Part shown: in pieces, positions 38,958-51,300 of the stretch
How the letters are laid out: each line of letters starts with the position of its first letter
Position numbering within the stretch: position 1 is the stretch's first letter
NCBI GenBank assembly: GCA_013398615.1
Contig: VZSR01000520.1
Coordinates: forward strand, 37,054,563 to 37,118,562
DNA length: 64,000 bases
Direction of reading: 5' to 3'
From: Brachypodius melanocephalos
Taxonomy: Eukaryota > Chordata > Aves > Passeriformes > Pycnonotidae
Program-made: the position numbers and the translations under genes
Notes under the pieces: generated by a model
Databases searched by the model: none
Told to the model about the DNA's origin: nothing
Seen by the model: only the letters and a program-made list of their open reading frames with translations

Positions 38958-39787
38958 TGTGGTGGACTGGATGACCTGGGTCAGATGACCCTGACTGGAT
39001 GCCACTTAAGTTGCTCTGTCACTCCTCAACTAAGGAGGCAAAAGAAAATGTAAAAAAAGGCTTGTGGGTTGAGATAGAGGGAGATATCACTCAGTGATTA
39101 CCATCATGGGCAAAACAGACCCATATTAGGGAAATTATATTAATTTATAACCAATCAAATGAGAGCAGAGATCCTTTCCATGGGATGTAGTCCTTCAGGA
39201 ACAGGCTGCTTCAGCATGAGTTCCCATGGGGTCACAAGTCCTGATAGCAAATCTGTCCCAGCATGGGCTTCTCTTTCCACAGTCCACAGGTCCTGCCAGA
39301 AGGCCACTGCAGAACAGATTTCCCATGGATTCACAGCCTCTCTCAGACGTCCACCTGTTCACGTGGGGTGCTCCACAGGCTGCAGATGGATCTCTGTATC
39401 CCAAGGATCTCCATGGCTGCAGGGGCTCATCTGCCTCACCATGGGCTGCCCCGTGGGCTGCAGGGGAATCTCAGCTCTGACACCTGGAGCAGCTCCTGCC
39501 CCTCCTTCTCCACCATCCAGGAGGTCTGCAGAGCTGTATCTCTCCCAGATTCTCATTCCTCTCTTTGACTGCAGTTGAACAGGTTTTTTTCATTTTTTTT
39601 CTCCTTAAACACCTTATCCCAGCAATGCTACCACTGTTGCTGATGGCCTTGGCTTTGGATAGTGTCTGGTCTGTCTTGGAGCTGGAATTGGCTCCATAAG
39701 ACGTAGGCAAAGGTTCTAGCAGCTTCTCACAGAAGCAACCCCTTCAGTGCCCCTGATACCAAAACCTTGCCACAAAATCCCAGTGCA
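38958..39787 (-). mobile_element. Solo LTR of an avian endogenous retrovirus-like element
   Basis: This is an 830-base element that starts TGTGGTGG and ends GTGCA. It is flanked by perfect 5-base direct repeats CAATT (38953-38957 and 39788-39792). Several internal blocks belong to a repeat family I recognise from passerine genomes. Examples are GGCAAAACAGACCC, ACCAATCAAAT, repeated 'CATGGGCTGC' motifs, GCAGCTTCTCACAGAAGC and ACCAAAACCTTGCCAC. No gag, pol or env coding sequence is attached, so it is a solo LTR. A 5-base duplication is typical of ERVL-type integration, but I cannot assign the class from that alone. The minus orientation is inferred because, read that way, a TTTAA-type promoter motif precedes a degraded AATAAA-like signal. 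The short open frames over it are artefacts of its GC-rich sequence. Confidence 0.8.
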
Positions 39788-39792
39788 CAATT
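39788..39792. repeat. Target-site duplication, right copy (CAATT)
   Basis: Exact repeat of 38953-38957, immediately after the LTR terminus. Confidence 0.8.
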
Positions 39793-39800
39793 CCCTCACA

Positions 39801-39810
39801 NNNNNNNNNN
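39801..39810. other. Assembly gap (10 N)
   Basis: Ten N residues sit directly before a poly(A) run. The true length of the gap and of the A tract is unknown. Confidence 0.99.
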
Positions 39811-39833
39811 AAAAAAAAAAAAAAAAAAAAAAA
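39811..39833. repeat. A23 homopolymer at the gap edge
   Basis: An uninterrupted A run starts right at the gap. It may be the remainder of a longer A tract that broke the assembly. Confidence 0.95.
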
Positions 39834-40225
39834 GTGAAAAACTTTAAAAGGGCAGATTTTAAAACCATGAGGAAAATGGTTAACAGCAGGCTGAAGGGCA
39901 AAGTAAAAAACTTTAAAACCACAGAAACAGCCTGGAGGCTATTCAAGAACATTGTGTTAGAGGCACAGATGGTTTGTGTATCATTGAGAACAAAAACAAA
40001 GTAAAATGGTGAGAATAAAACTATGGTTAAGCAGAGAAATACAGGGCTTTATTGAGGTTAAAAAGGCATCCTTTAAAAGCAGAAAAGCTTCCTGACCAAC
40101 CTAGCCAGATCAGGCCATCACTCACGTTGGTGAAAGGCAAGTCAGCAAGGACAAGAGTGATAAGGAAGTGGTCAGCTAAAAGTAATGAGGATCTGGTGGT
40201 AAAGACACAGAGGCAGATACTTGTA
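39834..40225 (+). mobile_element. CR1-type LINE fragment, ORF2 linker between endonuclease and reverse transcriptase
   Basis: The plus-strand frame from 39834 to a TAA at 40002-40004 gives peptide pieces VKNFKRADFKTMRKMV, TAWRLFKNIVLEAQMVCV and RTKTK. This order (F-RADF, then W--FK----EAQ--C, then a basic stretch) is the hallmark of the linker after the CR1 endonuclease. Downstream, other frames continue the same pattern in decayed form (ASFKSRKAS-type and a later VIRK-like segment), showing frameshifts. It lacks both the endonuclease and the reverse-transcriptase core. The left boundary is obscured by the gap. Confidence 0.65.
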
Positions 40226-40302
40226 TCATGTGGTTCTGGCATATTAAAATTTGCAACAGAAATGTCCCATTGTCCTCTTGAGTTTCCCTTGAATTTCCAC
40301 CC

Positions 40303-40321
40303 TTTTTTTTTTTTTTTTTTT
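40303..40321. repeat. T19 homopolymer
   Basis: Uninterrupted T run about 80 bases after the recognisable end of the CR1 linker fragment. Confidence 0.95.
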
Positions 40322-40929
40322 CCAAACAAGATGTTATTATCCAATCAGAGACACGAAACTAGACAATAAACAAAACAAAATGATTCTGCAAAGATATTAG
40401 CATAGCATAGCCTGAAATTTCTTGCCTGGCTATTTCCTATCTCCATTTTCTTCTCCAGGCCTGCTTCCCATGCTTCTTAGATCTCATCCTTTCTATCCTG
40501 GTTGGATGGCAAGTCTTTTTGCTCTAGTATATTCTGAGCTTGATTATTCACTGAGAGATCTAAATTCTCCCACTCAGAACAAAACCTACTTGGATATGTT
40601 GAATTAATTATTTGCTAAAAACAGTTCCAATCAAAACAAGTGTGTTACCTGAATGTGTCTGTGTAAAAGAACTAAATAGATGAGTGCCTCAAAGACCTCC
40701 AAGAATGCAGAGAAACAATAAATTTTTTTTCTGCATTTTTTCTTCCCCCAGAAGACAATAAAGGATGCTTTCTGTGTTAGGTTATGGGACTCAGAGAAAT
40801 GTAAGCTAAAAATCTGAACACTATTTATTAAACTGAAAAATTAAAGTTTAGCAGTTATTGATGGCTTCTCAATGTATTAACATATGCAGAAATGAGATAT
40901 AATGGAAATTCATTAAGGCCATTGGTCTG

Positions 40930-41583
40930 CAGCTGGCTGAACATGAGCCAGGTGTGCCCATGTGGCCAAGAAGGCCAATGGCATCCTGGTCTATATCAGG
41001 AATAAAGTGGCTGGCACGACCAGTGCAGGGATTGTCCCCCTGTGCTTGGCAGTGACGAGGTCACATCTTGAGTGCTGTGTCCAGTTTTGGGCCCCTCAAT
41101 AGAAGAAGGCCATTGAGGGGCTGGTGCATGTCCAGAGGAGGACAGTGGAGCTGGAGAAAGGTGTGGAACACATATCCTATGAGGAGGAGCTGAGGGAGAA
41201 GTGGATGTTTAGCCTGGAGAAGAGGAGGCTCAGGGGTGACCTCATCATGCTCTTCAGCCCCCTGAGAGGAGGCAGCAGCCAGGTGGGGCTCAGTCCTTTC
41301 TCCTAACTAGCAAGCACTAGGACAAGAGGAAATGGCCTCAAGTTGTGCAAGGGGAGGTTTAGCTTGCATATTAGGAAAATTTTCTTCGCTGAAAGTGTGG
41401 TAAAGGACTCTAACAGGCTGCCCAGTGAAGTGGTGGAGTCACCATCCCTGGAGGTACCTAAAAAGGTGTAGAGGTTGTACATATGAACATGGATTAGTGG
41501 TGACTTTGGCAGTGATGGGTTAATGGTTGGACTTGATGATCTTAAAGATCTTTTCAAACCTAAACAGTTATATGATTCTATGA
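40930..41583 (+). mobile_element. CR1 non-LTR retrotransposon, 5'-truncated 3' end
   Basis: A plus-strand CR1 tail. It starts within ORF2 at CAGCTGGCTGAACATGAGCC, runs through GGCCCCTCAATAGAAGAAGG and GGAAATGGCCTCAAGTTGTG, and ends GGTTGGACTTGATGATCTTA followed by a short GATTCTATGA terminus. The frame at 41124-41306 encodes the familiar reverse-transcriptase C-terminal tail (VQRRTVELEKGVEHISYEEE, FSLEKRRLRGDLIMLF). The upstream part is frameshifted, so it is not an active copy. It is better preserved than the copy at 12.4 kb. Confidence 0.92.
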
Positions 41584-41605
41584 AATCTGTGGGTACAGTG
41601 CCTTC

Positions 41606-42124
41606 TCAGAACCAAATCTGAGTCGAAATTGTAGGCATTTTAATGACTTGTTTTAATGATTTCAAGAGAAATGGCTTGTTTGAAATGGGCTGGAGGTGGG
41701 AGAAAAATGAGAAATAAGTGTACGAAACACCACCTGAACAGAGAGGAGCCAAGCCAAATTTTACTCTATATCTCTGCTGATATAGATGACAGGAGAGGGA
41801 GGAAAAAGAGCAAAAAATATTTTCTGTAACCATCTCACAGAACATCTCCTGAGATTTTGTTTGTCCTTTCCCAGCACAGTTTTTTTTGAGGATATGTTGA
41901 GTATTGTCCATTTCTTGAATCAACAGAATGACTTCCAGAGAGGTGGGAACTGTATCTGGAAGGACAGAGCACAGATTGTGGGTAGGGAAAGAGGGAACTG
42001 GGGAACAAGGCAGTTGGAGGTACAGATCAGCTAAGGAGGGGTTGTGAGAAAGGTTTGGTTTATATGGGCAGAGTTTGAATAAACTTTTAACACTGTTGAC
42101 CTCCAAAACCCCTGTGTACTTCAT
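41606..42124 (-). other. Unassigned 172-codon open frame, doubtful gene
   Basis: This is the longest open frame in the window. It starts with ATG at 42124 on the minus strand and lies next to the CR1 end. The peptide is mixed, with several Cys and Pro residues (for example LPCSPVPSFPTHNLCSVLPD), and shows no domain or splice structure that I recognise. It is probably chance. Confidence 0.15.
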
Positions 42125-42336
42125 TAATCATCCTGTACACAGATAAGAACTTTCATAACATCTGGTGCCTTCCTGAAGATCTCCAGTGTATAGGAACTTC
42201 AACCTTTAATTTCAAATCACTGTGAACTTTAGATCAAAAGCTGCGAGTGAGATTCTGCGTCACTCACAAAAAGAGAAATTTTACATCTCCAGTAATTAGT
42301 AAAGGATGTTTTTGGGTTTGGTGGAATTTTTTGAGT

Positions 42337-42425
42337 TTGTTTGTTTGTTTGGTTTGTTGTTTGTTTTTTTTCCTGTGGTTTTCTTTCCTTGTTGTTGTTG
42401 TTGTTTTGTTATATTTTGTTTTGTG
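42337..42425. repeat. G/T low-complexity (GTTT/GTT) patch
   Basis: TTTG and GTT units interspersed with T runs. Open frames across it are low-complexity artefacts. Confidence 0.85.
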
Positions 42426-43233
42426 TTCCCAGTTTAAAGGAGAAGCTGCATGCCACTAATCAGCCATGGCACATGCACACACATACACTATTATATGTGA
42501 ATACTTCTCCAATGCTACTTTATAAGAACCTTACACACTTCACTTTGATTAACACTTTGATAAGACACATATTTTCCTTGAAGAAAGTGAGGCTATGGGG
42601 ATTTGTTAAAAATTCAGAAAAGAAAGATACTGTGAAAAGATTTAATTCAGTTACAGTAAGTAATACATTCTACTAATGTAATATGGACAGAAAAAAATGT
42701 TAGATCCCTTGAGAAATTAGGATAATCTTGTTTGATCCTTTATGAATGTATATAATTGTATTTATGTATGTGTCTGTATGTATATCTACATTTATGAAAA
42801 TATTGTTATGCGTGTGCCTGTGTATGAATACATTTATAAAACAAATCCATGACCATAAATCAGCTCAACAGAAACAGTATAAAGTGGACTACTGTACATC
42901 TTTATTTAAAATACGTAGGATGCCAAGACAGAAAAACACTAAAAAAGAAATACATATTGTTTTTGAAGCTGAAGCATCAATATGGTTGTAATTTTAATGT
43001 TTCTTGCTGGAAAAAGGTCATCTTTGGCGAGGTCGGGTTTTTCTTAAGGTCATTTCACATTGAGATATCTGCCTGCTTTTGACATTTCATCTAGAAGAGG
43101 CACAACTATTCTGACACATGAAATGGGTTCTTTACAAACCCAATGGCTATTTCTATCAACATCTGTTATTCTTACACAAAAGGGGAATATGCATTGATTG
43201 CAAACAAGGCTTCACATTTTTTGGAGAATATTA

Positions 43234-43252
43234 ATATATATATATATATATA
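43234..43252. repeat. (TA)n microsatellite
   Basis: About nine TA units, uninterrupted. Confidence 0.95.
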
Positions 43253-46200
43253 TGGTGCTTAAAGGTACAGCTATGTCTCTCTGAAATAGAAACAGAACAA
43301 AACACTGATCTATAAAAGACTGAAAAAAATAACCCCATGGATGGCATATTTTACTCTTAAATAGAATTAAATAAATTTAAAGATGTTAATTGTTCTTGGT
43401 AAATTGTCACACTTCTTTCTGTAAAGCAGCAGGGCAGTGAAATTCACTAAACATTTGTGTAACTACTTTGTGATATTGACTCAGAAAAAGCACAATAAAA
43501 ATATTTTTCTTTACATTTTGTGGGGGATTTTTAATTGCATATTCATTTGCAAATTTCAGTTCCCTCTAGCACTGAGTATGATAGGAAAAATCTGTTGCCA
43601 TGTAAATCCCCCAGCTTCTATCCCTATATTTTTAAACCCCAGAATTATTATGTATTTGTGGTATGATATCTATGTAATTAAAATAAACTCTGTCAAACAA
43701 ATTTGGACTCACAGGCACAACTTCATTTTCCTGTAAGACAATCCAGGACTCCAAAAGTGGTTCACAGAACTCCTCTCCCGAGGAAGAGCACAGGAAGACC
43801 ATCGTTTGTCCTCTCTCCTTGTTTGCAGACATCTCTATTAAGCTTTGGACAATCCAAAGCAGCAGCATTTAGTTGAGCATTCAGTAGTGAGGATTCAGCA
43901 GCTGAGTGTTGTGACCAGTCACGTGGTATTATATCTGTTCCCATATTGATGGTCTGTTTTCTACAAGCCATTCCTTTCTCCCAAAATGAATGCCATTTTA
44001 TCAGAAAACAGGTTTTGTTTTCTGATGATATTCCTTTGGCCAGTGCTCAAATCTGCTGTTTGTGGATGTTTGTAGGAACATTGCTTTGCTCACATAAGTA
44101 TTTGAGAACAGCGAATTATAAAGGACATGAAGAGACTAAATCCAAATCCTGTTCTCTCATTTAGCAAGCTGCAAGTGAACAATTTTTGTACTATCTCTAC
44201 TGGCTCACTGATCTTACAGCACCAGTAAACTCTGCATGTTTGGAGTCAGTGTGCTTTCCTACTTACTAAACATGTCATATTTAACTTTCTGCAATAGTTG
44301 GATGTATGGCAGACATTCACAGAGAGCCACAGGTGCTGCTTTTCTGGACTGAAGCCATATGTCCATAGGGCATTGAAGAGGTTAACATCCAGGTGTTGGA
44401 GCTTTATTGTTGGAACATGTTCTGTGTTGCTTCCAGATTTTGGCCTCAAATGAACACCTTTATCATATTTTATTAAAATGTCATAATTAGATTTATTTAA
44501 TGCACTGGGATCCAGAGCATGTCAGCTCTGTAGATGATTGAAAAATGCTTCACCAGCTTTTGATGGCTACATAAGACAGCAGAGCAATCTACTCCTATTT
44601 CCCACTAGTGCATTTCTATTTGAAAACAGGACTTGCACGTTCTTCTCAGTTTGTGCATTTACTGATGGAAAGAGAGTGCAAACACTCTCATGTTCTGTAG
44701 TGTTGCATTTGATTAGAAAATAATGCTTGAGGTATGAATACACTGAAGTAATGTTAAGAAAACATTAAAGCACCCTTAAATCTGCCATTTTATGCCTAGG
44801 GCTTTGCAGTTATCATTTGGAATGTGTGGCCTTTTTAAAAATGGTTCCACAAGAGTAGCAACTGCTGCATAATGGTACAAATAAAATAATACTGAGGTGT
44901 AAGTAGTGGCTCTGATTGTTGTATATATTCCCATGTAAAGCCTGAAGTGACAAAATAGTTCTCCAACTTCCAATAACATCATCAGTACACTGTGTTTGGC
45001 CAGATCATTGGCCAGAGAAGCAAAGAAGCACAACTATTAACAGCTTGTATTGTGCCAATGTCCATACAAGCACAAATGTCAGGTATCTCCAGTTAAGTAA
45101 ATAGAACATATAGAATTTAAAATAAGTAGAAGCAAGATGAGAGCATTATCCATAATGGAAAAGCAAAGACAAATTTGTGCCCCAGACTGATTTATCATAT
45201 AGAGGAAACTGAAGCTATTTCAAGACATCAAACTGGTTACACGTAGACAAAAGGGGGTTTGGGGGAGCTGTCAGTTGATAGCTAAAGAGAATTTAAAATC
45301 TGGGCTTTTAAATATTGTGAGCCTTTTTTATGTTGGTAGGTAATCTAGAAAGAATACAAGAAAATATGTGCAACAAGGGTCTACACACATTTCAGTACAT
45401 GGGAACCAGAAACTACTTTGCATCAGAATGGATCAAGCTTTCTACCAGACCAGTTTAACCAAAGTGGTTTGCACAGTTGCCTCCTCTGGAAATAACCCCC
45501 ACAATTTCTGTAGTGCAAGCAGCATAAGGGCACTCTGCCTTCACTGCACTGTAATGGTATCAGTTGAATGATGAATGTCTGTCCCATCTGAGAAACTCAG
45601 ATCTATCTTTGCAAGGCTGAACCCAACAATGGTTCATAATTTTTCAAGCAGAAATAAAGATAATTGAAAATATATGGATGTCATTTGCTTCCAAAAAGCA
45701 TTTATCAGATGTTTCACTGGGCAGAAGATGCACAAACATGTTAATTTCTGAGGCAGCTGAGCTCACTTCCAAGGGTAATGGGCCCTGTGCTATTTGCTTG
45801 TCTTTATTCTCCTGCCCCAACCAGTTAAGACCAAAATGTGAGAAAACAAGGGGAAAAAGGGTATGTATCTACTTGCATGGATTTGAATAGCAGGATGATA
45901 GTTATCTTCAGTCACTGTGGTGGGTGGGAGCCTGACACTGAAAGAATTTGAGGAGGAAGTGCTGAGTGAGAAAATCACTGCCTAAGAGAAGGATTGCATA
46001 CTTGACACATGGAAAATATGCACTCTGTAGGTGGGTATTTAGTAGACTAAGGTAAAGGAAGGAATATGCAGGAAGAGAATAACTGAAGAAAGATTACACA
46101 GACGGAAAGCAAGTGTCTGAAGAGACAAATTTCTCCTTGGACTCTTGCGTGGTCATTGCTGCCATTGCTGATGCCCCTGCATATTGATGTGTATCTTGCT

Positions 46201-49200
46201 AGGGTACCACATTGGGGTTTTACGCTCCCTTTAATCCTTCCCCTTCAATCTCCTATTGAAAGGAAGGAACAAAGAAATCATTCTGAATATCTTTCTCATC
46301 ATAAGGCAGTGATTCAGATTCTTTCTTCCATTTTCATCCTTTGTTGATTGAGTTGTCAAGCACCCAACCTTGGCAATAGAAGCTGAAATAAGCAATGTCT
46401 TCATAGCTTTGCCATGCTGTGTCAGTACTGAATAACTGAGCCTTATCGACTGCATGCTGAGCCCAACATCCAGCTGAGTTCCCTTGGAATTTTTATCACT
46501 GCTTTTCATATGACACTCAGAAAGGCCTTACCCACAATGAACTGTAAACTTGAATTCTGCTTTTTCTAGAGACCCCCAGAAAGCACCCACATCTGGAGGA
46601 ATTCTGCATATAACAAGTGCATGTGATAAGTTGAGGCTGTTCTCAGGGACTAGGTTCTGCAAGTTGCACTATAATATGTCAAAAGCTCTGGGAGTTTCAC
46701 TGGAGGTTTACTGGACATGAAATGTAGCACTATTACTCTGCTATAAGTATTTCTTGATAATCTCATTGATGGCACCAGAAATAACAGCAAAAATATTTTG
46801 ATATACCAGGGCCTATGTCAGTACTGAATGGTGGTATGAGAACATTTATTTACACAGACACAGTGTACATTGGTAGATCTAGTTCCAGCAGTGGATAGAA
46901 GAAAGCCTTTATTGACATCTCCAACTTACACCTGTGCAGGACATGGAGACACAGAAGAAATCCACTCTGCACTGAATCATATATCCAATGCATTCTGTGA
47001 TATAGTGGTGTTTTATTGGTCAATTTTTTTTTCCTTTATCAGTTCTCAACAAGCTGATAAAGTTGAGAAGCTCAGTATTTTAGTCATTTTGGTCCAAATG
47101 GAATTCACTTCTTTGATTTCTTAGTTACTGATGCTAGAATTCATTGATGACAACAATAGAAAAATCTCAACCTTGATTAATTTTGAGTCACAGGGGGTGG
47201 GAGGGAGGACAAAGACTAGGAGGAGTGAGGTGAAGGAATCCCATTTCATTTGGCTGTCATCCATCTTAATGTTCCCGGGTCTGATGCTTACAATGTGTTT
47301 CCCATCACAGCTGTTTGATATTGCATATTATAAGTGTATTTCCACTACTGCTCAAAAAAAACCAAATGAAAACAAGGCTGTATCTGGAACAATATAAAAT
47401 GTCTTTACATGATGCATTGAGATGGCTTCACAGTTTTGAAGTCATTCTAGTATGGAAGCACAGTGTAGGATCACAGATGTCTAATTTTTGCCATCCTCCC
47501 AGTCCCATATGTTTTTTACTGTACCTACAGAAGTATTTGCCACACCAGAGCACACAGGTTTTGTAGATAATTTTACCTAGATAACATTTTACTAAGTTAT
47601 CAAAATCTAGCCTCTTTTAGGGAAATCAGAGACTATCCATCATACCCAGCAGATCAAACACCACTCCATTCATGTATTCTGGTTCTTTCTCTTAGCAATG
47701 TATATACATTTTTATCTCATACTTTCATTACAACAGTGTGAGAGCACCATAACAAAGCACCTCTGGCACCTGAAAGTTATCCTGAGAAAGAAAGTTTCCA
47801 TATATCATGTTGCTGAAAAATATACTTATTTGACACAATTTTAAAGAAAAGCCCTAGTTTCCAGTTGCTACAAAGGCATTTTTTGGATACCTTGTCATCA
47901 TGCCTTAGGACTATCAATTTCTTCAAGCTTTCTCCATTTTAAAATTCATAGAGGTAAACGCTGTTAAAGTACATGGTGGAGATGAGCTTTAAACATTTTT
48001 CAGATTTTTTAAATTTGAAATGAATATGTAACAATATTGCTCGTAAGATTTTTTCAATAATTTTACATGTTTTCAGGGAAGCAATATAAAAGTCTACGCT
48101 TTCACCTTAAGGTTTTCTTTAAAGGGCTAATAAAGTTTAGGCTATTGGATCATCAGAGGACAGGTCTCACTGCAGGAGAACCAGTCACTCTCACTTCACA
48201 CATTGTATATGTTTTCATTGTGGGTGAAAGGGAGGCAGCTTTTTGTTTGTTAGGGTGGATTTTACCTGCTAATGAATCCCTTGAATTTTGTGGCCAGAGG
48301 CTGGTTGATTCATTTTGCCAGTAGTAATGGTTTATTTGTGGTTACTGAATCAAGTAAAAAAATAAAAACTTATTCTAGCTATTTTTAACATATTTTTTGC
48401 ATACCTGGCGTTACCCCTGAATGGCATTAACTCTGCTAGTGAATCTATATTTACAAGAAGCTTGCCTTGCTTCAGCAGTAAAATAGGATATTGTTCTTCT
48501 CTAACTGGGTTTGTATTTGTTTGTGGGCCTTTTACCAAGAAGAACTGGGTCTGTGTGCATTCCATAAATAACCAATGATTATTTTCAGCATATCAATTAA
48601 TTTTTTACAAACAATATTAGATTTTAATAGAAAAAATAAATGACAGACAGTAATATTTCTTTAATTTTTATTGTAATAGTACAAAACCTCCAATAAAGAT
48701 AGCTTTCCTTCTTGCATACTTCCTTATTCACAAAATGAGTAGTCCTTATTTTACAAGGTGTGTGCTTGATCTCATTTCCAGAAGAGAGTTGAAATATCCA
48801 CATAATCCTTCCCTTTCTTGTTTTGCTTAGTTCATGAACTGATATATGACAGAATCACAAGAAGCAAAATATTTTCTCAAACTTTTTCTTCTGAGATAAA
48901 GCTAGGGTAAATAGCATTTCCTTAGAGCAAAGGTATGATGTACAGAAATATCTTTTTCAGTGGGGACAAGCACTGCATCTTGTCTTTAGATATAGGATAT
49001 ATTTAGACAGTTTCAGGCCAAAATGTCTAATGTGAATTTGGATAAATGGATTTGTAGACATATTCGATATGAACCATGCTGCATAGATTTTTTTGGGGAT
49101 TTTTTAGTTGCATTTGTTTCCTTCCTGTATAAAGGCAAATTTTCTGCCTTTTTTTTTTTTTTTTTCTTTCCTGTGGATAAGAAATTAATGGCCAGCCACT

Positions 49201-49356
49201 GAAGTCTGAATCTACTTCCAGAGGAGGGGAATGTTAATGTAAACATTCTGGACAAATAATTTCTGGAAGCAACTTAAGAAGTTCAGATTGACTTGATTCT
49301 TTTCATTTGATACTCTATCACCTAAGTCCATGAGAATCCATATCAGGAAAAAGACT

Positions 49357-49406
49357 GTTAGAAATGAGACAAAAAAATGTTTCTATGTTAGAAATGAGAC
49401 AAAAAA
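49357..49406. repeat. Short tandem duplication, 30-base unit
   Basis: GTTAGAAATGAGACAAAAAA occurs at 49357 and again at 49387, with the intervening bases completing a 30-base unit. Confidence 0.9.
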
Positions 49407-51219
49407 CTTCAACTCTGATTGTAAATTCAATAAAATTTTCTGTTACATTGCGTGGGGTTATTGTGGCTAAAAGTCTAGGACCCAGTACTTAGTCTTTTTT
49501 AACCTCATGTCATTTGTCTTGGCCCATTTTTTAACCTGCCGGTTTGTGAAAGATCAAATAAAACATTCAGCTCCAAATAAAAATTTCTTTTCTATTTTTT
49601 TTTCCTATTGATTTCCTTGCTCAGTATTAGATGACATGGAAAGTTTTACAAAGGTATTAGGACATGATTGAAAATATCAGCTGGGAATTTTGAGGCAGCT
49701 CTAGTCTTTAGATACCAAAGACCATGCTATTATTTTCATTATTAGTTTTAACAGATGTCCAGAGTAGAATACTGTTAATTTGAAACTATTTTCTTTTACT
49801 AAATAAGTTGTAGTATTCTGCTCTGCTATTTATAAAGTTCAGTACAGTAAGGAGCAGTGACATAAATATTCAACTTCAGGTTCTGTGGTTCTTTTAAGTA
49901 TTTTAATCTAAATTACTAGAGCTCAGCAATGCTGGACAGTTCAAGAAACAACTGAAATACATGAAAATAATCTGACCCCACTAGTTGCCATTTGCCTTTT
50001 GCAAGAGTTACATCTTTGGATGTTTCTTAATGTCTAGACAGCAGCAGTGACCACCATTTTTTAAAACTTTCTTTTGTTGCCAATGTTTTTCAATTTTTCT
50101 TTCCCAAATATTGACCATGCTGTCACCAGCCACGTACACGTCACTTGCAGACAGGATCATTCCTGCACACGCTTCAGGAAATTATAAATGTATGCACTGC
50201 TCAGGAAATGAACTAGTGCAGAATGTTCTTGTCAACTTCATTCTGAAGTAATTTTCTATTCTAGGCGATGTTTGACATTAGTTACGGACAATCAAAATAT
50301 TTACTGTGAATTAGCAGCTAAGTGAGCATAGCTTTTAAATTTATTTCTGCATTTTTTTCTGGATGGGTTTTTGGTGTTTTGGTGGTGGAGGGCAGAGTTT
50401 TTATATTTGTGTCACAGTTCTTATTTCAAGGTACTCTAGGACTAGGTTAAGCAAACATATTTTAGTCTGTCAATTGTGAACTATTCACACCAACTACTGG
50501 CTTATTATTCCTTTTAAACTTATTCCATTTAAATCATATGATTCTGCTTTAGCTGCCTCAAGTCAGTGGAAAGACCGTTTCTGAAAATGGAGACACTCAT
50601 TAAAAGTGCTCAGTGTGGATGAAAAAGGTAACTAAAGGCATCATTTCAGTATGCATTTTCTTAAAAACTAGGAAATCCAGTTCATTAAAGACACATCTGG
50701 GATAGGACAATGGATTGAAATGTGGCTAACTTATATAGAATAAATAATTAAACATTTATAAAAGTCCTCAACTTTGGCTCTTCTGTCACTGCCTTGTTTT
50801 TAAAATACTTTTCCATTTCCTCAGTCAACCTGTAATCACTGCTATGGCTGCATGTGTGACAGGCAGTGCTTACAAGTAAGGCACAGTAGTTGTCATCAGC
50901 TCCAACCTGTTTTTCCTTCCATTAGGATTTCCTGATTATGCACTAAAAAGATATTTGATTGATAGTAGAATAGAAGACATTTGAAGAAAAAAAAAATTAA
51001 ACTGAATTGATGCCAGTGGGGAGGGGAGCTACCTCATTAATAAAATAATTGAGCTGTTGGTTAATTTTACTTGTTATTTGGAGAAAAGGACAAAAATCTT
51101 CCAAGGAATTAATATTCTTCCCTCAAACGATTAAAAGAACAACAAAAGGGTTTGTATCTTAAATGTATTTAGTAATTATGTCTCTGACACATTTTTTCAT
51201 ATCATCCCAGGGAGATGCA

Positions 51220-51300
51220 AAAAAACCCAAACCAAAACAAATCAAAACCAAAAAACCTAAAACACCCAATGAACCCCAAACTAAAAAATTCCCCAAAAAG
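51220..51300. repeat. A/C-rich low-complexity patch
   Basis: AAACCC, AAACC and AAAACC-like units without strict periodicity. Confidence 0.75.

Noticed and set aside
39159..39578. 139-codon plus-strand open frame and several overlapping frames
   Set aside because: It lies entirely inside the solo LTR, whose GC-rich sequence opens several frames at once. It is not a viral or host gene.
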